The notes beneath the pieces were generated by a model. It was not told the origin of the DNA. It worked only from the letters and a program-made list of their open reading frames with translations, and ran no database searches. A DNA stretch of 64,000 nucleotides from Zoogloea sp041904905 (GTDB lineage Bacteria > Pseudomonadota > Gammaproteobacteria > Burkholderiales > Rhodocyclaceae): positions 1 to 64,000 of the forward strand of contig NZ_JAYRMI010000012.1 in NCBI RefSeq assembly GCF_041904905.1. Reading direction: 5' to 3'. The translations under genes were made by a program, and so were the position numbers. Every line of letters begins with the position of its first letter. The first letter of the stretch is position 1. This document shows, one piece after another, positions 14,945-21,002 of the stretch.

Positions 14945-15703
14945 CTAACGGAACAGGCGGGCTGGCCAACTGTCACGGCGTGCAGCGTCCAGTTGGGGTA
15001 GGGCTTCGTGGCTAAAGGGCCGGCCGGGAAATCGGCTTTCAAGTTGGTGCAGACGCAAGCCTTGGCCGAGGAACTGGCCCAGCGCTCCGAAATACACAAA
15101 GAACGACACCGCGTGCATTGCGATTACCGCGATGGCGATGCGCTCGGGCAGATCGAAACAGCTCTTGAGCCCGCCGTATAGCAGCACCGATCCTACGCCG
15201 GCGGCCAGCGCGCCGGGCAGGCCGGACGATTCGCGATGCTGCGCCGACAGCGTGCGCTGGCGCAGGTTGATCCGCGTTCCCGGCCAGTCGAGATGCTTGG
15301 CTTGTGCGTCGACGGCGGGCAACGGGGCGAAGCGCGCATGCCAGAGCGCTGCAGCGATCAGGCTGCCGGCGTGAAGTGCGAGGGTGAAGAGGTCGATGCC
15401 CGCGATCTGCGCGCCCGTCACTCCCAGGAAGGCCGGAGCAAGCGCCTGGCTGGCTGGCCACAGCAGGATGGCGGTGAGCGCCCAAGGCCCCAACAGGTTG
15501 TGGGCCGAGCCGAAGCGCGACCACACCGCGACATAGCCGAACCATGCGGCTGAAAGCAGCGCCGCCGCGCCGGCAACGCCCCACGCCCAGCCGCGTTCGT
15601 CAAAGCGCAGCGCCGCCCAGCAGCCCCACAGAAGGGCCGACAGCAGCGGGCTGCTCCACAGCGCGGCGTAAAGCTGGCCGACGCGTGAGGGTGGATTCAG
15701 CAT
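14945..15703 (-). CDS. Polytopic membrane protein, possible immunity partner
   Basis: 252 residues with about six hydrophobic segments (near residues 9-30, 38-63, 70-90, 92-120, 165-188 and 195-222). No family is recognised. The start ATG 15703 shares one base with the stop of the upstream gene (TGATG), so translation is coupled; an alternative in-frame ATG at 15715 would overlap by 12 bases. The tight coupling to a soluble protein with a hydrophobic C-terminal hairpin suggests a toxin-immunity or two-component membrane unit, which is inference. It is convergent with the L,D-transpeptidase gene. Confidence 0.7.
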   Translation of the reverse strand: MLNPPSRVGQLYAALWSSPLLSALLWGCWAALRFDERGWAWGVAGAAALLSAAWFGYVAVWSRFGSAHNLLGPWALTAILLWPASQALAPAFLGVTGAQIAGIDLFTLALHAGSLIAAALWHARFAPLPAVDAQAKHLDWPGTRINLRQRTLSAQHRESSGLPGALAAGVGSVLLYGGLKSCFDLPERIAIAVIAMHAVSFFVYFGALGQFLGQGLRLHQLESRFPGRPFSHEALPQLDAARRDSWPARLFR

Positions 15704-16728
15704 CAGTCGAGCCATCCCTTGACAAGGTCGGCGCTGGCGTCGTCGCCGCCGAAATAGCCCCACGCCGCCTGGACAACGATGCCGACGCCGAGCCCGACGA
15801 GGACGGCAGGCGCGCCGGTGATGCCGATCGCCGCGACTGCTGCGCCCGCCGCCCAGCCGGCACCTAAGCCGAGCGCGTTGCCACTCTGGCTCTTGGCCGA
15901 ACGGACAATGACGTCGGTGGCGAAGCCGGCGCCGGAGGGCGAGGCGTAGCTGTTGTAGAGGTCGATGGCGGCGCTCGGGCCGAAGGCTAGCACGCTGCCC
16001 TTGCCGTAGCCGGCGTAACGCAGCACCCGGGAAGCCTGGGCGCGCGCTCCGGCGACCGAGGTCGCGGCCTGCTCGATGCGCTGTACGTCGCGCGCGCCGA
16101 TCCTTACCGTGGCCGTGCTGCCGCTGGGTCCGACGACGAAGGGCTGCTCCAGCTTCTGCAGGACGGTGGTGGGCAGACTCTTGACGTGTACGACGAGCTT
16201 GGCGCCCTTGCGCAATTCGCCGCCCTTGCCGATCCGCGAGGCGGTGATGGTGATGTAGGGGCTGACGCGGATGCTCGGCGCGTCGCCGGCGAGCAGCGTC
16301 TTGAAGCCGGCAGCGGCCTGCCTGCGCCACGCGGCACGAAGGCTGGCCTCGACGCTGGCGCTGAGGTTGCCGCCGATGTTGCCGCCGCTGATAAGGGCGT
16401 CCTGCAGCGATTTCAGCATTTTATCGAGCCAGCGGTCGGCGGTGGCCGGTGGGAGGGATTGCTCGGGCGGAAAGGTCGCGGCGAGCAGTATGGCGGTGCC
16501 GTCGGGGTCGGTCTGGGCGAGCTGCGGCAGCAGCGCCGCGAAAACGGGAAGGTCGAGCCCGAAATCCTGGTCGAGGGTGCTGCCGTAGGTGTCGAGATAG
16601 CCGAGCGGGGCGCTGACGCCGGGGGTGCGCTGGCCGGTGTAGCTGGGCGCTGCGCAGAAATTGCGCAGGTCGTCGGTGCGAGAGAAGTTGATCTTCTCCG
16701 CGCGGGTGTGCGTCGCGTTCGATGCCAT
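15703..16728 (-). CDS. Hypothetical protein with C-terminal hydrophobic glycine-rich hairpin
   Basis: 341 residues, no signal peptide. The N-terminal 130 residues are soluble and helical; the middle (150-235) is beta-rich (PYITITASRIGKGGEL, KLVVHVKSLPTTV, VVGPSGSTATVRIG). From about 285 the sequence is a glycine/alanine/valine hydrophobic hairpin (GLGAGWAAGAAVAAIGITGAP, then VLVGLGVGIVVQAAWGYFGG), the kind of membrane-inserting segment seen in pore-forming toxins and some secreted effectors. The ATG at 16728 has a strong GGAGGG ribosome site. The next gene encodes a polytopic membrane protein overlapping its stop. Function unknown; a membrane-active toxin is the leading guess. Confidence 0.7.
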   Translation of the reverse strand: MASNATHTRAEKINFSRTDDLRNFCAAPSYTGQRTPGVSAPLGYLDTYGSTLDQDFGLDLPVFAALLPQLAQTDPDGTAILLAATFPPEQSLPPATADRWLDKMLKSLQDALISGGNIGGNLSASVEASLRAAWRRQAAAGFKTLLAGDAPSIRVSPYITITASRIGKGGELRKGAKLVVHVKSLPTTVLQKLEQPFVVGPSGSTATVRIGARDVQRIEQAATSVAGARAQASRVLRYAGYGKGSVLAFGPSAAIDLYNSYASPSGAGFATDVIVRSAKSQSGNALGLGAGWAAGAAVAAIGITGAPAVLVGLGVGIVVQAAWGYFGGDDASADLVKGWLD

Positions 16729-16792
16729 GGATACACCCTCCGTATGTCTCGGTGCTGGGGACTTTTATCCCCGCAGACGGGGTGGGGCGGAT

Positions 16793-16820
16793 GGCGCCGC
16801 GCTGGTGGTCGCGCGGCGCC
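16793..16820 (-). terminator. Hairpin downstream of the first yceI gene, possible terminator
   Basis: GGCGCCGCGC (16793-16802) pairs perfectly with GCGCGGCGCC (16811-16820) around an 8-base loop, 9 bases past the end of the YceI gene. There is no T-run, so intrinsic termination would be weak; it may instead protect the 3' end of the mRNA. Confidence 0.35.
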
Positions 16821-16828
16821 GGCCAGGC

Positions 16829-17398
16829 TTACTGCTTGATCGCTTCGATCGGCAGGGTGAGGGTCACTTCGTCGCCCACGTAGGGGGCGTACTTGCCCAT
16901 GTTGAAGTCGGTGCGCTTGACCTTGGCGGTGGCGGTGGCGCCGCAGGCGTCCTTCTTCACCATCGGGTGCGGCATGCACTGGAAGGACACGACGGTGAGG
17001 GTGACCGGCTTGGCGATGCCTTTGAGGGTGAGGTTGCCTTCGACCGACACCACCTTGTCGCCCTCAAAGACGACCTTGGTGGATTTGTAGGTGGCGGTGG
17101 GGTACTGGGCGGTGGCGAGGAAGTCTTCGCCCTGGATGTGCTGGTTGAACAGCGCCGAGCCGGTGCTCACCGAGGTGGTGTCGATGGTCACCTCCACCGA
17201 GCCGGTTTTGGCGGCGCGGTCGAGGGTGACGCTGCCGGTGGTCTTGTCGAAGCGCGACAGCTGCTGGGAGTAGCCCATGTGGTTGTATTCGAAGCGCGGC
17301 AGGGTGTGGCTGCCGTCGATCGCGTAGGTTTCCGGGGCGGCCAGGGCCGGGGTGGAGATTGCGGCGGCGGCGAGGGCCAGGGCGGTGAGCTTCTTCAT
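16829..17398 (-). CDS. YceI-family periplasmic protein (first copy)
   Basis: 189 residues. A signal peptide (MKKLTALALAAAAISTPALA, cut near residue 20) is followed by the YceI lipocalin-like barrel, which binds isoprenoid-type lipids in characterised members. Family landmarks are YAIDGSHTLPRFEYNHMG, SVTLDRAAKTGSVEV, FNQHIQGEDFLATAQYPTA and a C-terminal TDFNMGKYAP. Two cysteines (C-M-P-H-P-M and D-A-C-G) might form a disulfide. It follows a second yceI copy and a cytochrome b561 gene, the common yceI-cybB pairing. Periplasmic. Confidence 0.9.
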   Translation of the reverse strand: MKKLTALALAAAAISTPALAAPETYAIDGSHTLPRFEYNHMGYSQQLSRFDKTTGSVTLDRAAKTGSVEVTIDTTSVSTGSALFNQHIQGEDFLATAQYPTATYKSTKVVFEGDKVVSVEGNLTLKGIAKPVTLTVVSFQCMPHPMVKKDACGATATAKVKRTDFNMGKYAPYVGDEVTLTLPIEAIKQ

Positions 17399-17435
17399 GC
17401 TGTTTTCCTTTTAGGTCTTGAGTTGGGGTTGGGGC

Positions 17436-18008
17436 TTACTTCTTCGCCGGGGCTGCATTGGCCACGACGTGGAACTTGATGTCGATCTCGTTGGCGACGG
17501 CGGACACATCGGCCCACGGGCCTTCGCCGATGCCGAAATCCATGCGCTTGAGCACGAAGCCGCCGTCGAACACGCCGCTGGCGCCTTCCTGCCTGAAGGT
17601 GAAGGGGGCGACCACGTCGCGGGTCTGGCCCTTGATGGTCATCTTGCCCAGGGCTTCGTACTTGTTGCCGCCCAGGGCTCGCACGCCGGTGGACACGAAC
17701 TTGGCGGTGGGGAAGGCCTTCACGTTGAACCACTGCTTGCCGACCACCTCGTCGTTGGCGTCCTTGGAGCCGGCGTCGATGCTGGCGAGGTCGATCTCGA
17801 GGGTGGTGTGGGCGGCGGTTGGCTTGGCGGGGTCGAAGCCGATCTGGCTGGTGAAGCGCTTGAAGCTGCCGGGCACCGGCACGCCCATCTGCTTGGAGCT
17901 GAAGGCGAGGGTGCTCCGGGCGGCGTCCACCTGGTTGAACTCGACGGCCTGGGCGGCGCCGGCGGCGAGCAGCAGCGCGACGGGCAGGGCGATGGCGCGG
18001 ATGGTCAT
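17436..18008 (-). CDS. YceI-family periplasmic protein (second copy)
   Basis: 190 residues with signal peptide (to about residue 21, AAGAAQA). The mature part starts VEFNQVDAARSTLAFSSKQMGVPVPGSFKRF and has the YceI repeats IDLASIDAGSKDANDEV, QWFNVKAFPTAKFVS and MTIKGQTRDVVAPF. The K-Q-M-G-V-P-V-x-G-x-F pattern is the subgroup often encoded next to cytochrome b561. It starts 25 bases after the cytochrome b561 stop. It is a clear paralogue of the downstream copy, but sequence identity between them looks low, so they are not a recent duplication. Periplasmic. Confidence 0.9.
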   Translation of the reverse strand: MTIRAIALPVALLLAAGAAQAVEFNQVDAARSTLAFSSKQMGVPVPGSFKRFTSQIGFDPAKPTAAHTTLEIDLASIDAGSKDANDEVVGKQWFNVKAFPTAKFVSTGVRALGGNKYEALGKMTIKGQTRDVVAPFTFRQEGASGVFDGGFVLKRMDFGIGEGPWADVSAVANEIDIKFHVVANAAPAKK

Positions 18009-18033
18009 GGGTTTCTCCTGGGGGGGATGTTCG

Positions 18034-18573
18034 TCATTTGCCGAAGGGCAGCATGCGGCGCAGGGTGGCGTCGCGGTCGATGAGGTGGTGCTTGAGGGCG
18101 CCGGCCACGTGCAGGCCGACGAGCAGCAGCAGACCGAAGTTGAGGGCTTCGTGGACTTCCTTCAGCAGGTGGCCGAGATCGTCGTTCTTGGCCACCAGAT
18201 CGGGCAGCGGCAGCACGCCGAAATACACCGTCTGGAAGCCCTTGGCCGAACTCATCAGCCAGCCCGACAGGGGCACCAGCACCATCAGCAGGTAGAGCAG
18301 GTGATGGGTGGCTTCGGCGATCCTGTGCTGCCAGGCGGGCATGGGCAGCGCGGCCGGCGGTCGGTGGGTGACGCGCCACAGAAGGCGCGGCACGAAGAGC
18401 AGCAGCACGGTGATGCCGATCCACTTGTGGTAGGAGTAGAGCTTGAGCTTGGTGGGCGACAGGGGCAGTTCGTGCATGTACACGCCCAGGGGCCAGGCGG
18501 CGAGGATCAGCAGGGCGACGATCCAGTGGGCGGCGATGGCGGGGCCGGTGTAGCGTTGGGTTGCGGTGTTCAT
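18034..18573 (-). CDS. Cytochrome b561 family membrane protein
   Basis: 179 residues, four membrane helices. Di-heme b-type cytochromes of this family pass electrons between quinones or reductants and acceptors, some acting as superoxide:quinone oxidoreductases (CybB). Heme-ligand histidines are seen in helix 1 (AAHWIVALL), helix 2 (YSYHKWIGI), and near the C-terminus (EVHEALNFGLLLLVGLHVAGALKHHLID). The conserved R-Y block opens the protein (TQRYTGPAIAAHW). Its ATG at 18573 overlaps the stop of the dioxygenase gene by 4 bases, and the yceI genes follow. Confidence 0.92.
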   Translation of the reverse strand: MNTATQRYTGPAIAAHWIVALLILAAWPLGVYMHELPLSPTKLKLYSYHKWIGITVLLLFVPRLLWRVTHRPPAALPMPAWQHRIAEATHHLLYLLMVLVPLSGWLMSSAKGFQTVYFGVLPLPDLVAKNDDLGHLLKEVHEALNFGLLLLVGLHVAGALKHHLIDRDATLRRMLPFGK

Positions 18574-19391
18574 GGGGCTGAGGGGTCCGGAGTGAAAGGG
18601 GCGGGGCTGGCGTCCTGCCAGAGGTAGGCGTCCATGGCCAGACCGCCGTAGGTGTGCTCGGGTTCCAGGCGCAGGGGCTTTTCGCCGGGGTTGGCGGCGC
18701 CCAGGGCGACGAACAGGGGCAGCAGGTGCTCCTCGCTGGGGTGGGCTTCGGCGCCGTAGGGGGCGAGGCGGCGGTAGTCGAGCAGGGCCGGGCGGTCGTC
18801 CCGGGCCAGGGCGTCGCCCACCCAGTCGGCGAAGGCCACCGACTTGGGCTGCGGGGCGCCGTTGGTGCCCCAGGTGAGCCAGCCGAAGTTGTGGGTGACC
18901 GCGCCGGAGGCGAGGATCAGCACGCCTTCGTCCCGCAGCGGGCGCAGGGCGGCGCCGATGCGGCGGTGCCAGTCGGGCCCGGCGAAGGGTTGCAGGGCCA
19001 GCTGCACCACCGGCACGTCGGCGGCCGGGTACATGGCCTTGAGGGGAATCCACGCGCCGTGGTCGAGGCCGCGGTCGGGCGTTTCGGCGTTGGGCAGGCC
19101 GGCGGCGGCAAGCAGATCGCGCACCCGGGCGGCCAGCTGCGGGGCGCCGGGGGCGGGGTAGTTCATGGCGTAGAGCGCCGGCGGAAAGCCGCCGAAATCA
19201 TGGATGGTGTCCGGCGTGGCGGCGGTGCTGACGGTGGGCTCGCGGGTGGCCCAGTGGGCGGAGATCGCGAGGATTGCCTGCGGGCGGGGCAGCCCGGCGC
19301 CGAGCTGGGCCCAGGCGGCTACGGTGGGGCCGGGGTTGAGCAGCACGTCGGGCGCGCCGTGGGATACGAAGAGAACGGGCTGGCGGTTCAT
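18570..19391 (-). CDS. LigB-type 4,5-DOPA-extradiol-dioxygenase-like enzyme (YgiD family)
   Basis: 273 residues from ATG 19391. The family opens aromatic rings (DOPA or catechols) using a metal held by histidines. The expected ligands are present: SHGAPDVLL near the N-terminus, SAHW (about 45), L-D-H-G-AWIPLKAMYP and HPSEEHLLPLFVALGA. The motif A-I-L-A-I-S-A-H-W is diagnostic. The gene is divergent from a LysR regulator 122 bases away and heads the dioxygenase-cyt b561-yceI-yceI cluster, with 4-base coupling to the cytochrome. The natural substrate is not predictable. Confidence 0.9.
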   Translation of the reverse strand: MNRQPVLFVSHGAPDVLLNPGPTVAAWAQLGAGLPRPQAILAISAHWATREPTVSTAATPDTIHDFGGFPPALYAMNYPAPGAPQLAARVRDLLAAAGLPNAETPDRGLDHGAWIPLKAMYPAADVPVVQLALQPFAGPDWHRRIGAALRPLRDEGVLILASGAVTHNFGWLTWGTNGAPQPKSVAFADWVGDALARDDRPALLDYRRLAPYGAEAHPSEEHLLPLFVALGAANPGEKPLRLEPEHTYGGLAMDAYLWQDASPAPFTPDPSAP

Positions 19392-19512
19392 CTTTTTGGG
19401 CTCCTGGTAGGCAGTGTATCGACTGCCTGCTTCGATGCAGACGAACTTTAGGCTTTTGATTCGTTCAAAAACAGCCTTTAATAAGCATATCTTTGTTGCT
19501 GAAATTGAAACA

Positions 19513-20415
19513 ATGGACCGACTGAACGCAATGGAGGTCTTCGTCCGGGTGGCCGAGACGGGCAGCTTCACCGCGGTGGCCGAGCATCTGGGGTTGGCCC
19601 GCTCGATGGTGACCCGTCAGGTGTCGGCGCTGGAGGCTCATCTGGGCGTCAAGCTGATCGCCCGCAGCACGCGCAGCCTGAAGCTGACCGCCGCGGGAGA
19701 GGTGTACCTGGAGCGCTGCCGGGCGATCCGGGGGCGGGTGGGGGCGGCGGCGGGCGACCTGTCGGGCGACGGGCGGGCGCCGCGGGGGCCGATCCGGATC
19801 AGCGTGCCGGTGAGCTTCGGGGTGCGGCATCTGGCGCCGCTGGTGGCGGAGTTCGTCAATCTCTACCCGGCGGTGAGCCTGGACGTGGATTACAACGACC
19901 GCCAGGTGAACCTCATCGAGAGCGGCATCGACATGGCGGTGCGCATCACCGGCCAGCTCGACCCGACCCAGGTGGCGCGGCGGCTGAGTTCGTCGCGGAT
20001 GCTGACGCTGGCCTCGCCGGATTACCTGGCCGCCCATGGCCTGCCGGAGCGCCCCGAGGCGCTGGCGGCCCATCACTGCCTGGGCTACACCGGCACGCCC
20101 CGTTCGAGCTGGCCTTTCCGGGTGGGCGAGGAGACCGTGTGGGTGCCGGTGAAGAGCCGGCTCCAGGCCAACAACGGCGAGGCGCTGCTGGATGCCTGCG
20201 AGCGGGGGCTGGGCGTCTGCCGTCAGCCCAGCTTCATTGCGGCGCCGGCGGTGAAGGCGGGGCGGCTGGCGGTGATCCTGAACAACTACCCGGGCCCGGA
20301 GGTGGGCATCCACGCGGTGTTCCCGAGCAACCGCTACCTGCCCACGCGGGTGCGGGCGCTGGCGGATTTCCTGGCGGAACGCCTGGGGCCGGTGCCGGCC
20401 TGGGATCGGCTCTAG
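19513..20415 (+). CDS. LysR-type regulator (YhjC/DmlR-like)
   Basis: 300 residues from ATG 19513. The N-terminal helix-turn-helix (DRLNAMEVFVRVAETGSFTAVAEHLGLARSMVTRQVSALEAHLGVKLI) is the most conserved LysR pattern, followed by RSTRSLKLTAAGEVYLERC. The effector domain has FVNLYPAVSLDVDYNDRQVNLIESGIDMAVRI. The gene is divergent from the dioxygenase operon, so that operon is its probable target. The AT-rich spacer at 19440-19512 would hold the operator. It overlaps the end of the convergent dgkA gene by 4 bases. Confidence 0.92.
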   Translation: MDRLNAMEVFVRVAETGSFTAVAEHLGLARSMVTRQVSALEAHLGVKLIARSTRSLKLTAAGEVYLERCRAIRGRVGAAAGDLSGDGRAPRGPIRISVPVSFGVRHLAPLVAEFVNLYPAVSLDVDYNDRQVNLIESGIDMAVRITGQLDPTQVARRLSSSRMLTLASPDYLAAHGLPERPEALAAHHCLGYTGTPRSSWPFRVGEETVWVPVKSRLQANNGEALLDACERGLGVCRQPSFIAAPAVKAGRLAVILNNYPGPEVGIHAVFPSNRYLPTRVRALADFLAERLGPVPAWDRL

Positions 20416-20756
20416 CGCAGCAGGTAGGCCACGCCGACGAGGATGGCCACGGCGGTGGCCACCAGCACCGCGCCGGCCGCCACATCCTTGGCCACGCCGA
20501 TCTCGGGGTGGCGGCCGGGGTGGAGGAGGTCGGCGAGGGTTTCGATGGCGGTGTTGGCCATCTCGGCCACCAGCACCAGCCCGACGGCCAGCCCGACCAG
20601 TGCCCACCACAGGGCGGGGGCGCCGGTGAGGGCGAGGAAGATGGCGACCGCCACCGCGGCGGCGCCGTGGGTGCGCATGCTGCGTTCGCGCCGGAAGGCG
20701 GCGGCGATGCCGCTGCGGGCGTAGCCGAAGCGGCGCGAGAATCCTTGTCCTTTCAT
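20412..20756 (-). CDS. dgkA: Diacylglycerol kinase (DgkA type)
   Basis: 114 residues, three membrane helices, matching the small prokaryotic family. Phosphorylates diacylglycerol released by membrane-derived glycan synthesis, returning it as phosphatidate. Landmarks are the amphipathic N-terminus GFSRRFGYARSGIAAAFRRERSMR and the active-site stretch LVAEMANTAIETLADLLHPGRHPEIGVAKDVAAGAVL, which carries the catalytic Glu and the AKD motif. ATG 20756 is preceded by AAAGGA. It ends by overlapping the convergent LysR stop codon. Confidence 0.93.
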   Translation of the reverse strand: MKGQGFSRRFGYARSGIAAAFRRERSMRTHGAAAVAVAIFLALTGAPALWWALVGLAVGLVLVAEMANTAIETLADLLHPGRHPEIGVAKDVAAGAVLVATAVAILVGVAYLLR

Positions 20757-20917
20757 GCCGCCAACTTTACGCCAAGGCCCGCGCGGCCGCCAGCCTGGGG
20801 CGGGGTGTTGCGGTGCGGGCATTACGATACAAAAAACAGGCTGGACGGACGCTAAAGAAATCGTATCCGGCGGTCGTTAAGGGGATGACTCCTCCATACC
20901 CGTATCGGGTTTGCGCT

Positions 20918-20969
20918 GACCGCCGGGGGGCCTTGTCGTGCTGTGCCTTGCCCGGCGGTCGCATTTTTT
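20918..20969 (+). terminator. Stem-loop plus T-run in the dgkA-mgtA gap
   Basis: GACCGCCGGG (20918-20927) pairs perfectly with CCCGGCGGTC (20951-20960); TTTTTT follows at 20964-20969. It is an intrinsic-terminator shape on the plus strand, yet no plus-strand gene reads into it. This suggests a small RNA ending here (see findings). Confidence 0.5.
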
Positions 20970-21002
20970 GCGCGCTGCAGTCTTTCCCCACCCTTCCCCC
21001 GC

